From positions 457,121 to 521,120 of the forward strand of contig NMRA01000290.1 in NCBI GenBank assembly GCA_002633005.1: 64,000 nt of DNA. The letters run 5' to 3'. The stretch comes from Phoronis australis. Taxonomy: Eukaryota; Phoronida; Phoronidae. The notes under the pieces are model-generated. The model was not told where the DNA came from. It saw nothing but the letters and a program-made list of their open reading frames with translations, and made no database searches. A program made the position numbers and the translations under genes. Within the stretch, counting starts at the first letter, position 1. Every line of letters begins with the position of its first letter. Shown here one piece after another: positions 1 to 18,500 of this stretch.

Positions 1-72
1 TTGTACCAAAAGTGCGGTAGTAGAAGTTGAAACTGTTAATTTGCTGACTAATCCACTTATCCTTCCTTACAG

Positions 73-6801
<6,729 letters not shown>

Positions 6802-7533
6802 AGATTGACTGTACACTAGTGAGGACTGTATGTTGCATGCCGGAAACTGCTTGACAGAGCGCCACAGTTAAACTGTAGCATCGACTTAAAACAAGTGTGT
6901 TGATTACTGTGATGCTCTGAATGAGATAGGATTAGAGAATTGGCAATATTGATTCACAGAGTGCTAACACAATCCCGTTGAGATCCCCAACTGCCAAAAG
7001 TTGGTTTGCAGTAGTAGAAGTGCAGTTTTCAGGGTTTTCGTTGGATAAGAAATAAAGCGTGGATGTAAAGTTCAAGACATTTAAATTCCGTAAAATTCTG
7101 CACTTACAGTCAGTAATTTGTTTTTAAGTGTTGTAATTATGTGTATTATCTTGGTCAGATTACTGAGATATCAACTTTGTGTACATTAATTGTTGATAGT
7201 TAAGAATCTAAGTTTGTAGAATTCCCATCGGTTAATAGCCCGTTAGTATTGTCTTCATGTGACAAGGATTTTGTGTTCTATTGGCAGTTTTTCGTACTTG
7301 GTGTCCATTACGTGTGTGAGAGAGAGAGACTATTTAAAGATTACAGGCCTCTAACTTCTTGTTAGAGTATATTGAACATATGTTTGTAGAAGATTATAGT
7401 CGTGTATCTACAGATAATATAATGAAAACATTGTAATGTATAGTTGTGTTGCCTTTCAGTTAAATCTGAAGTCATTTGTACTCTGGTAAGGGAAGATATG
7501 CAACTTGTCTTAATTATTTGAAAACGAAATGAA
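6802..7533 (+). other. Clathrin 3' UTR and convergent intergenic spacer
   Basis: No coding signal. An AATAAA at 7051-7056 is a plausible poly(A) signal about 250 bases after the clathrin stop. The remaining sequence is AT-rich and unremarkable apart from a short AG run near 7318. The next gene runs in the opposite direction, so the two 3' ends converge here; a TTTATT at 7534-7539 (AATAAA on the minus strand) could serve the minus gene, as could another at 7753-7758. Confidence 0.5.
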
Positions 7534-7786
7534 TTTATTCAAAATAGAAGTTTACAACTGAATTACGACAATGTCAAAACTAGCAAACAGATAACAGACC
7601 TCATGCAATTTGAAAGTAGTATTTGTGTTATATTTCCACGTTCAGATGAAAAAGTGCAATTTCCAAGTAATTCTGATAAGGTGTATTGGAAAACTGGGGC
7701 AAGGTATTACAAATTTTGTCCAGGTTCTTACCACAAGTGGTGTCTTACTGTGTTTATTCACAATAGGTCTTGCTGCAATCTCTTGC

Positions 7787-9170
7787 TCACTTGCTGCCAA
7801 CAAAAGGGAAACTAGGAAAATGTGGCTGGTGAAATAAGGGACTGGTGTTGCTGAACTTCATGTCGGTCGATTGGGGCACAAAAGTTGGTACCTTCAGTAT
7901 TCTGGAGTTTGAAGTTGTGCCTGGTTTAGAGTCCACCCAGTCTCCACGGTCGTAGTACGCCTTGGTGATGGTTTCAGTGGAGGAAGACCGTGTGCTGCTG
8001 CTGCTGACTGTCTTCCCAGCCAGTTCTCGCCTCAGTCTCTGAGCTTGATTTGCCAGGAGCTTGTCTTGGTAGGATGGAATTTTCAGAACAGTAGGTTCAG
8101 AGACTACCTTCCGTGGAGCACAGGGCTGGGTCACTGTTTCGCTTGTAGACATTTTTGTCTCGGAGCAACATTTTATGAGGATTGTTGGTGCGCATGAGGG
8201 TTTTGCGCCAGAATCTGCCATCTTCGTGGAATCCGACTCTTTGTCGGAGTTTATTTTACTGCTCTGTCGTCTCAGCTGTGAGCGGCATTGATCCACGAGA
8301 AGCAATGCATTGTTTATCTCTGAAAATACAATAAGGGACTGATTTGACTATTTCGAATTCCGCTGAAAAAAATTTGCCCCTAAGGTCTTTATAGCCACAT
8401 GACTGGAAATGCACACCCCTTTAAGATGTCATGACCGCCAGCAACAGGTAATAAAAAATGCTGTCGGGAGCATAAAAACTTGGTTTTCCTGGTTAAAAGA
8501 TAGCAGTGGAGGCATCGAGAAGAATAATTTTGTGCATCTGATTGGAACGTACACACAATGAAATTTACCCTGCCAGTGACAATTAAATTGCATAGATTTG
8601 ATTTTGAAAACTTATGAAATCAGTGTTAAATAGTTCCTCCATCGATATAGATGTGATTTCTGGCCTTTCAAAGAGTTGACAGTTCATTGTTGCTTAGGAA
8701 CATGCCATACAAGTTCACTCGTCATCACGTATTTTATTCGTCAAGCTTGGTCCCAAGCAGTCGATTCTTTGCAAGACCAAAATCACTTCTCACCCGGGTA
8801 AGGAACAATTTTACAGCGGTAAGTGGCCTAAATCGAAAGATAGTTTATTCAACGGAACTTGGGTGAATACACGAGTTGTTATATATTCGATTTTTCCAAT
8901 CTCGTCTGCACAACGTGAAATGTTTCGTTTTCAAAATCGGGAGTTTCTTCCTAACTGCGCTCTATGAATCGTACCTCGCCGAAGTCTTTCTTGGGCGTAT
9001 TTATTTCCTGTTCCCGATCCACGAGCAGTGTATCTCATTTGATCGATTGCCTCCAAAAGCTTGTGGTAGGTTACCATGGAGTTGTTTTCCAACATTAGGG
9101 GGTCATCATCATTTGGAACGCTCGAAGGAACCTTGAGACATCCGTCGCCATCTGTCGCTGTGTCGGACAT
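7787..9170 (-). CDS. Two-exon protein of unknown function, 242 residues
   Basis: Exon 1 is 9170-8975 and exon 2 is 8319-7787. The donor (GAG|GTAC) and acceptor (TTTTCAG|AG) join in phase 1 to make an in-frame Glu, giving 242 residues. Start chosen at the ATG at 9170 (MSDTATDGDGC...), the first Met of a clear exon. The N-terminal half has a helical, charged stretch (MVTYHKLLEAIDQMRYTARG, then KYAQERLRREINNALLLVDQ). The middle has a short conserved-looking block (VLKIPSYQDKLLANQAQRLR), then a Ser/Thr-rich linker and a C-terminal part with YYDRGDWVDSKPG and a Pro/Phe-rich end. No signal peptide or membrane segment. I do not recognise the family. The clean splice, lack of internal stops and mixed helical/disordered composition argue for a real gene; it could be a coiled-coil or cytoskeletal adaptor, but that is a guess. 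Confidence 0.65.
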
Positions 9171-11820
9171 GGTTGGTAATCTGCACTCTGCTTTAAATAT
9201 AGCGGGAAAACCCCAATGACCCATTGACAAAACTTATCACAATGAATTAAACAGTTTTTCGCTAAAACGCTGAAATGAATTTCTAATTACTCCTTTGAAT
9301 CGATCGTATCACATAATCCTTTCTAAGTCTCGAGATTTCATTTCCCTCACCACCTCGAGTCACTGTCCAGCTCGCATGCGTCAGAATTCGCAATTTTAGG
9401 GTTGGCCCAAAACCCAATAAACAAGCGTTTTCTCGAGTCTGTGATTTCGATGTACTTGTAAACGGAAGTAGAATCTCATCTCTTAGAAAGGAATACGAGA
9501 CCGATCTCATGGGCGTATAAGTCCTATATTCGTTTTCAGCCAATTAAGCAGGGCGAAATGCAGTTTCAAATTAATAGACATCGAACAGTGGTTATCTAAG
9601 ATTATGCAATATTCTCAGTCGTACACTAGAGCTACGTCATGTGATAGGTTCTTAATTGACCAACATTTATGTTGAACAGTTTGCTAAGCGCAAGAGTGCC
9701 TGAAAATTGTAAGGCGAATAGCAACCGCCTGAACCCGTTTGACATCTTTCCTTGCCAAGTCAGGATCTCGCTGCTGTGTCTTAAATCGCCATCCATTCAG
9801 CTCCATGCCCATGGGCGTATAATTTGGAAGCTCCAAAAATGGAAGTGTGCTTATACCAGGGTGGTCATTCGTGTATAGACCCACAGGTTAGTAGCACAGT
9901 GGTGAATGCGCACTGTCAGTGTGTAGGAATCTGTTTTTCTAGACGGCTCTAGACAGCTTTGCTGAAGCATGTAAGAAGAAGTTAATATAACAGACTCAAC
10001 CGTAAGAGAGGGTGACGCTATACCCGAACAGTTGAGCTTAGGCGGAGAACTCAGCAGACAGACGCAAAAATGTATAAGCCTGTAAACAAAGCAGTTGACA
10101 ACTGGATGTAAAATCTTCCCAAGGTCCGCTCTGGCGTTCTGTAAGACTTGAGTCATTAGCAACGTACTTATCTCGTTAACCAGTGGTGCAAACGAGGGTG
10201 CTCGGGGAGGGGGCGGTCGCAAAACTGCACAGTGACCGGGTGCGGGCGGCAACGGATGGGGAGATGCATCGTTGCCCTCTACCTGGAACTGCGACAATAG
10301 TTTTAAAAAGATAGTACTGTTTTTTTATTAACTTTACCACTGGGGAGATAAAACACAAGCCTCACTGCTTCACAAAATGGATCCTGTGGCAACAATACTG
10401 CAGGCCTACTCAGCGAAAACAGTAACACTTGCTTAATTTTGGCCACCTTTTCACCCACTCCCTTGACCCTCCCATCCCTTAAGTTCCCTGGTAATGAAAG
10501 TGGAAGCTTTTTTGAAAAATCTCAATTCTCATGCCCTGGCTGCCTTTGGCATGTGAATCCTGGTCAGTATTTTATGATTCACCGGCATATTCCTGTCTTA
10601 GTCCTGAGATAGTATCGGCAGGATGTCGGTATCTTAAAATTACCAGTACGTCCTTGATTGGATCTGACTCGTCCGAGTTCTGAACTGTCTGTCCCGGTGT
10701 CGCCTGTCAAGTGTGTTGACCCATTGTCTGGGATGTTTGGGTCTAACTTAGTGACTGAAACTGAATCGGTTTCGTAAATGAATCAGTTGATCACTATCTA
10801 TAGCAGTTGATTTGTAGCAAGAAGGCTACCCTGTTGGTACTTGCGAAAATCTAAGTACCTGATTACCAAAATACTTACCCACAAACTATGGATTTGCCCA
10901 AACGTTCGAAGCAGACGACGAATGTCATAAACGGAAGTTAGCATCACAAGCGCCATCTTTTTGTAGAACCTGTTAAGAGAACTTTTCTCGTATTGCTTAT
11001 ATTATTATTTGGTGCCGTTAAGAAGTTGTTATAGCCTGAATAATTGACTGTGTATATAATAATAACAAAACAACCAAAACGGTGTTTTGTGTATTCTCTA
11101 CAGTTTTTTAAAACTTCTGTCAAAAACAAGTTTTGTACTTAATGTTATTGAAGTTGATGCTACCTTGTCCCTTGGAGAGAAATCGTTTGATTTGGAGGAT
11201 CTTACAGTCCATTTATTCTTCAAACTCAAGTAAATTCACACCACAGCTTGGTGTGAAATTTTATGAGATAGTCTCAAGTCATAACAAACTGGAATCTTTC
11301 GAAAGCCCTGAAATCATCTTTAATTTGACTGAAGAACGATTGGAGACCAACTTCGCAATAGTAAGAGGCCTAAGTAAAAAATTCCTTTAAGACATGAAAT
11401 TCCAAATAGGAAGTCAAAACCAGCAACCCCTTAATTAGCCCTTATAAGGCTTGCAGTTAGCATGTCGATTATTCCATAACCCAATAGACAATGCAATAAT
11501 GGAAAGTGTACTATTGCCTACTGTTCTAACTTTCTAACGCAGGGAATACGGGGATTGTTATTGCCGAACACCCACAATTTAAATAACCCTGAACCACACG
11601 AAAATTACGTGCGGGAAGAAATGTGTAAAGCTCGGACACCGTATCTAAATGGTTTCACCGAATATAAGAAAAAAGTTAGGGTTTGTAGAAACAATCTTGT
11701 ATGTAAAAATAACTATCTCGGCTTCTTTCAAAACTTTGGGGAAATGAAACGCCTTTTAAGTAGGTGTAATGCTTAGAGCGGTATTTTTCTGTGTTTGCTA
11801 AGAACTGACAGGTCGTTATT
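9171..11820. other. Intergenic region between divergent genes; no confident gene
   Basis: About 2.6 kb upstream of the minus-strand gene. Two short minus-strand ORFs (9283-9543 and 9684-9884) have protein-like composition but no recognised domain or confirmed splice partners. A G-rich stretch lies at about 10196-10262. The palindromic word CCCATGGGCGTATAA occurs near 9806, and a shorter relative near 9509; similar words recur in an inverted-repeat element at 50749-51166. The region presumably holds the promoter of the 9170 gene, but I see no convincing TATA box or other promoter motif. Confidence 0.4.
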
Positions 11821-12080
11821 CTTCAACATACGCGCACCCAGCCTTCGATATGGGGGGGGGCTCGAATTCCCGATGTTATGGACCATTTGCCAACAAAAGA
11901 GCGGACTAAAAAAAAAAAAACGAAAGCACCTCTGTAAATTGTGCGTTTGTGCTTGTTTAGTGGACATTTGTCATTTTCTCGGACTTTTTGTCTCTCGGGA
12001 GCGGACCTTTTTGCCCACTTTGCCAATTGGGGGGGCTCCTTCGAGCCTCCCGAGCCCCCTGGGTGCGCGCATGTTCAAGA
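11821..12080. mobile_element. MITE-like element with ~20-bp terminal inverted repeats
   Basis: The left end (11821-11840, CTTCAACATACGCGCACCCA) and the reverse complement of the right end (12061-12080) match at 18 of 20 positions. The 260-bp interior has homopolymer runs (G at ~11852, A at ~11909) and no ORF of substance. A second sequence sharing the end motif GCGCGCACCCAGCC starts at about 22692, so the family is dispersed. No target-site duplication could be read with confidence. Confidence 0.7.
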
Positions 12081-12573
12081 CTATGCTCTGCGCATAAATG
12101 AAACACTATGACAATCCAACTTGTAGTCCCTTAAAGTAATGACAAACTGTCTGTTTTTCAACCCCTGGAATCACTCCCAACTTCATTTAGGAACAATTTA
12201 ACATCAATTTCATAACGGTTAGTGCTCTAAATCAAAAGTTGGCCTTTCATTATGGAAGCTTGAGTAGCCGTTTTGAACAATTTGTTTCTAAAGAAACCCT
12301 ATGACGATGCATTTATTCGATCACATTTTAACTAGGTAAGTTGAAACATTAGAAAACAACCAAGGCCGCCTTAGGACATATCAATCCACTTTCTTCCAAG
12401 GATAACCTCGGTCTTTTCTCTCCAGCTTCTGCACGCGCACTTAGTAATTTAGAAATGATTCCGGCAGTATGTTTTTTCTTACAGCGTTTCATGGCTCGTG
12501 TCTGAAGCAGCGTTCAAGGCATTCTGTACATTCCAACGTGTTCTTCAAAAGTACACGGGAAGGCCTAATAATT
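12081..12573 (+). other. Probable 5' region of the HMG-box gene
   Basis: No ORF of interest before the HMG-box gene. A good 3' splice site (TTTTTTCTTACAG ending at 12485) directly precedes the coding exon, which suggests at least one upstream non-coding exon. If that site is used, the ATG at 12469 is intronic and translation starts at 12574. Confidence 0.45.
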
Positions 12574-15500
12574 ATGACAAGACGTAGGAGGAAATCTAAA
12601 ACTGCTTCGTGTATTGCGAAAACGGGACCAGCCGATGTATCAGTAGGTAATGATAAACGAGAAAGCAACAACGTCGGTAATGGCAACGTTAAAATAGAAG
12701 ATGACTTGAGAAACAATGGACCGAATGGTGCCGATGTTAGTACATTTGTTTGTGATGGGGATGAGCCGATCAAACCAGAAGTGAAGTCAAACTCAGTCGA
12801 ATGTTTTGGAATGCAAAATGCTGAAGAAAGAGCATACACGATGCCAGACACAAGTGCAGACCACCCTTGCGACCATCTGAATATTACGACAGTGAAGAAA
12901 GAACAATTAAACGACGACTTGGCCATAGGGCCGATCAAAACAGAAAATTGTGAATCTGAGAGGCACATAAAAAGCGAGGATTTGGGGTTATGCCCAGAAA
13001 ATGATAAAAACAAAGAATATTCTATACTACTGCTGGAACCTAAAGCCGAACGTTTGTCTACACCCATAAAATCGTGTCCAGAGAATTTCGAGGACGAACC
13101 TCCAGTCCTGACGAGAAACTCTACAACAATAGCGCCACAACGAACATCGCCACCAAGAACTCTCATCGATGTGCCAAGCGAGATAAACGAATCAAATGAC
13201 TACTCATGTCCTGAAAACTTAGAAGAGTCAAAAATTCGACGCAGAACAGCTCCATTGGCCCGACTTTGTCAGAAAAAATGTACAGAACAGGACGAATTCT
13301 GTATGGATGAGTATGGAGTTCAAAAGACATATTCGACATTAGAAGAACCGTACAACACCATTCCTGATAATTCAAAAAACGACAATGGAAACCAAAACGA
13401 CAAGAAGCACGTTGAAGAACGTTCTTCTCTGTCAATAACAACACCACTAAGTACTCAGGGAGACGGAGGGGTAAAGAAAGAAATTGCAGAAGAGAGAGCT
13501 AATGACGTGTTGGATCAAACGGCACCTACCGCTTACAGCAACGTATTCGACAGAGGCATGTTTCCTGAAGTGACTATTCGTCTAACGCGAAATATTCCAG
13601 ACGAGTATGACAATTTCTCTTTACCTGAATCGATCAATGTAGGTCCTCCATCCGAAGTTCCCATTCGTGAAAAAGATTGTAATTCAGAATTTCCCGAAGC
13701 AGTGGTGGTGTCTGCCAATCACACAAATACAAAACAAACGGCAAAGCTCCCAAGCATGAGAACTAACCCCACCAAACGAAGTTCAAGACTGATGGGTATG
13801 AATAACCATACCAACACAAGTGGGGATTATGTTTACATGCCACTCCGACGAGACTCCCTGCCCCCTATATCGACGTCGTCGTCGTCGTCCTCGCAGTGCG
13901 CTCGTGCCAGAAGCGGGAAATCCATGGCGAGGTTGATGAGACAACAGAAGGAAATAGAAAGAATCGAAAAGAAACGAGAACGGAAGCAGAGACTACGTGA
14001 ATTAAAAGAACAAAAGAAAAGAGAGAAGCAGATGGCGAAAGAAGCTAAGCGACTTGAAAAATTGAAAAGCTCGAAAAAACGTAAAGAAAAGAAACCACCC
14101 ATTAAGGTTAAGATTAAATTTAATAAAGAGGACGAAACAGCGAAACATGTCGACTTTCCTGAAACGAGTCAATGCTGCTGGACAACTGACATCTTTGGAG
14201 ACGACAATGAAGTCACCAATATGATGGGTAAAAATGCGCAAAGGTACGTGTGCGATGAAGTCAATAATCGTTTGTTTGAAAGGTTAGATTTTACTATTTT
14301 TTCCAACAGATGTGCACGTACCGTATTGCCGCGTCTTTAGGCCCGAAATAATGCCTTTTTCGCAGCCTCTTTTTTATACCCAAGTGGTTCGCATTGGCAC
14401 ATTCATTTTAGTTTCGCATGTAAGCCCAGGTAATGTCCCCTGCATATGTCCATACATTAATTCGCATATAGGCGCACCCGTTTTCTTTTTAAAAAAATGA
14501 CTTGCTTTTCATGAACAACATTTTAGCGTATTGCCGCGCTTTTTGGATCATGGGCCTATATCCGAAATAATGCCTTCTTTTGCGGCCTTTTTTCCCCGAG
14601 TGGTTCACTTATTGGCACATGTGCCTAAGTTTCGCATTTAAAAGCAGTTTAACACAGACGCCCATGGTCCTAATGGCGCGGCAATACGTACAGCTTTTTG
14701 CTTGTGAATGATTGGATGGAAAAACGAATCATCTGCTCGAACTACTGAATCATACGCACGAATATAGGCACAAGGCGGAGGGTGAAATTCCCGTAGGAAA
14801 TGTTCTTGGCTGTAGCACCCTGTGATGTCATCTGGGTTGACTAATCTGAGCAGCTCATGCAATCACTGCCACTTAGCGATCACGTTCACTTACAATTGAT
14901 GTGGATAGATGGACAGAAAAAAATACCGTCAACGTTTATGGCCGATAAACTCATTTTTAGATTGTTGTTAGATGTGACAGACTTATTGAAATTATAAGCT
15001 TTGATCAGAGCTATGAAACAACAAAATCTGTTGTATTTGTTATTTTATTACAAATCGTCAATCCTCGCCGCTGTCTGTCAGACATTCTCTAAAATCAAGG
15101 CCCGTGTCTTAATTATGAGTTATAGTAGCTAGTTAACGCCGTGAATTTGACTCTGCGACAGAGCGTTCCGTTGCTATTGCGGAACAAGTTGGTTTCGAGT
15201 CCGCACCACTGCTAATTTCTGTAAAACTACTTTTCTCGCCGAGTACGTCCCGATAAATGTAGTGCCTTTTTGGATCTGTATTACTAGGAATTGTTTACCG
15301 AAGACCCGACCTCGCTACTTTATATTCACAGAGACAAGAACGACCAGCGGAAGAAAAGTCCAGTCAAAAGCTTTAGTGAAGAAGATTTGAGCAACAAAAG
15401 ACTTGAAAAACATGCTTGTCTCCTGTGGTCAAGGTGGGGTATTTAGAATAAGATAAAGCGCTGATCGACTTTGCAAAGATATACCAACCGCCAAAAATCT

Positions 15501-18500
15501 ACTTAATTCTATCAGACAAATATAAGAAAAAGGATGTTTATTAACAGTGCATTATAAAGTAAAGTAGACGAAATGTTGATTGTGTTCCTTATACATGGCG
15601 TAGACGAACCACAAAGTGGAAAAGAGTGGAGATGGAATGATATACAGATGACTAATTCTCACAATTTTTAATTGCTTAAAAGTAACAGCAAATCAGTTTC
15701 ATATCTTAGCAAAAATACCTTTAACCGTTTTCCTTCATTAGCGAACAGCGTAGGCGGTTCCAACAGGAGCACCCGTCGTTTAACTTGGAAGAGTTGGACA
15801 ACGTGATGCGTGATCACTGGGGTACTCTGACGGACAGAGAAAAGGCTCGCTACTTCCAGCGGGCGCGCAATGCAATCATCGACAGAAACAAGCACTCCAT
15901 GAAGAGGCAGAAAAGGACTGGTATTTACTTACATTTCGCCTATTTAATCACAATCCAGCTTAAATGCACGATTATGACCAGAGGAGGTCTGCGAATGGCC
16001 ATTTATAAGAGGCACTGTACATTCCTCTGGAGCGACTCCCTCTTTGGATCCGCGCCTAACAATACCACCAGTCATATGTGGTTAATTTTGATACCTGAGG
16101 TCTGTTCAGTGAAAGAAAAACATGAATTTGATCTTAGGCTTCACATAACTATTTCTGAACACTAATTAGTTTAAAAAACACACTTTAGCAAAAGTACAAA
16201 GTACCTGAGAATACACCCAGAGCTGATACTAACTTAGAAAGTCTGTACGGATTATTTCCAGGCAGTGATGGTGATAATTATTTCATTAAACCTTTATTTT
16301 ATAATTGTTAAGATATCTGTGAACCTTGTTTACCAGGTTGTACTTATGTGCAAATATCTTAAATCTGTTGGCTCTAACCCATACAAAGTAATTATTTTAA
16401 GAAAAGTGAATAAATGTTCCAACTAAATTTATTATTCTTATTTACTTGTCTTTATTTCTTTCGCGAGATATGTGTTTCTTAGTATTTTTTTGACTTTGAA
16501 CAGAGATTTTAAAAATATTGTTCCTTCAATCATATTGGTCTTTTGTCAATGTGTTGATAACGGTATTTTCGAGGGAACCATGTCTCAGATTTTTTAAATA
16601 GGTCTTAGCTTTTTTAATTATCGACTTTTTAGAGCATTTTGAGCAAAAACGGACGTACTCTTGATTTTTGAAGTCTTCGTTCCGAAAAAATAGTTCCTAT
16701 TTCAAAAATCAACTTGTTGACAAAGACCAATTTGATTGAAGGAACAATATTCGTGATTATTTTACGTGCTGTATTCTGGCGCAAGTATCTTATACCGGTG
16801 AGATTTCGTGAATGCGAGATAGGGCAAATATAAGCATTATTCTACCTATTAAATTTCCCAACGTTTCTATAACGTGAAATAAAAGTGTACTAGAGGTACT
16901 AAAATTCCTTGAGCACTGAACCTAACTTACGGTGCATAGGCGCTAAGTTCAAATGCCAAAAGGTGGTTGGTCGCCCCACTTCAGCACTGACCGGGTTGAC
17001 ACTCACACTAAGATTTTGCGATATGTTGCAAGTAATTATACGTTTGAGAAAGAAAACTGCATTGTATTCGTAACGTAGAAAAATCTTATGTTGGCATTTA
17101 TTTTAAACAAAATTGTGAAGTCGAAAATCGCCCAAACAAATTATTCAAATATTGTTGCCATAACTACAGAAATTTTGTTTTATTGGGAAAATACATTTTT
17201 CAAAACGAGCACGATTACACGTTCTTATTTTTGCAAATGTTCTGATATTGTAATTTAGATAACATGGAGTGGAACGTTGAGTTTGGTGAAATACATTTCA
17301 AATCGATTAGATATTGAATGAATGTTGCCGAGTATCATTATTGGCTCGAGCTTACGCAAAGTTCTGAAACGTGGCAATCAGTTGCTGCTGTTAAATCTTT
17401 GTTGGTTTCAAATAACAAATTCATTTCTAGCGCCATATTGTAGCCTAAGCAGGACTGTGACAGTAATAAAGAAAAAAATTCAAAATGGCAAGAAAGCGAA
17501 CATTATGATATAACATATAGAAATTTTAGTTGTAAGAAATACACGTGATTTTACCTGTCTCAAAAGTCAAGATCAGTATATCGAAAAACGTTATATGTTA
17601 TACACCGTGATAATTTATGTTTCTTCCAGGAACACAGCCTAAGGAAAAGAAAGTTGACAGAGAGGAAACGCCAAATGAGGATAACTTCTTCATCTTATCG
17701 TCAGAACAACAGCAGAAAATTATTCAAAGAAAGTTAGAAGAGCTTCGGAGGAACTTGTCGCGTCCAGAGTACGAATTGTTCATACAAGACTTCAAGAGAA
17801 GCTACCACAGCACAAAAGAAACCATTAAAATGCGAGCGGGCAATTACGAGGCACACCGCAGCTACATGGAGGACATCTCAAGGAGACTGTTGTACATTCG
17901 ACTTAAGAAGTATGAGCCAAAGTTTGGGAAGCTTCGAGAGCGGAAGGCAAAACTGCTTCAGCGCCGCCTTTGTGCTCGCATGACTCGACTGGTCGACAAC
18001 ATTCTCGAAGGAAAAAAGTTTAAGTCAGACCCAGATAGTTACTCGCCGGCACTCGAGCAGCTTATGTTGGACTTGGAAGACATCGACATCGACAAGAACG
18101 GCTGCTATGGATGCTACACGAAGAACGAGCATGATAGGATCCAAAGCATTGTACAAAGTTTGAAAAGCAAGGAGCCTGGGTTGAAAATGACTATAGATGG
18201 AAGATCCTTTAAACTCGCAGATATAAAAAACAAAGATGAGGAAAGTGAAATACTTTGCTCGATTTCTTTGCAAGGGTGTTTGCCGGAGCTTGATGTTGAT
18301 GCAATCGAAGAGTTCTTTGACGAGTCTCAGGGTAAGCAACACGCGACAAAGACGCATACCAGCAGCAAGAAAAAGAAACTGCATATGCAGGCAGTATCTG
18401 CCTGGTACAGGGATAGACACGGGTGGCCGTCTTCTTGCTGTTCGCTAGAGTCACCATCATGTCTCGTGTCAACGCTAGTTGCTGCCGACAATGTAGAAGA

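Noticed and set aside
7603-7837. Short plus-strand ORFs near the clathrin 3' end
   Set aside because: They lie in the convergent 3' UTR region and have no conserved features.
12489-13166. 225-residue minus-strand ORF opposite the HMG-box exon
   Set aside because: Antisense shadow of a well-supported plus-strand exon; composition mirrors the plus codons and no domain is visible.
15150-15215. Possible tRNA gene
   Set aside because: An anticodon-arm-like palindrome and a B-box-like GGTTTCGAGTCC are present, but the acceptor stem and A box do not form a full cloverleaf; at most a SINE head.
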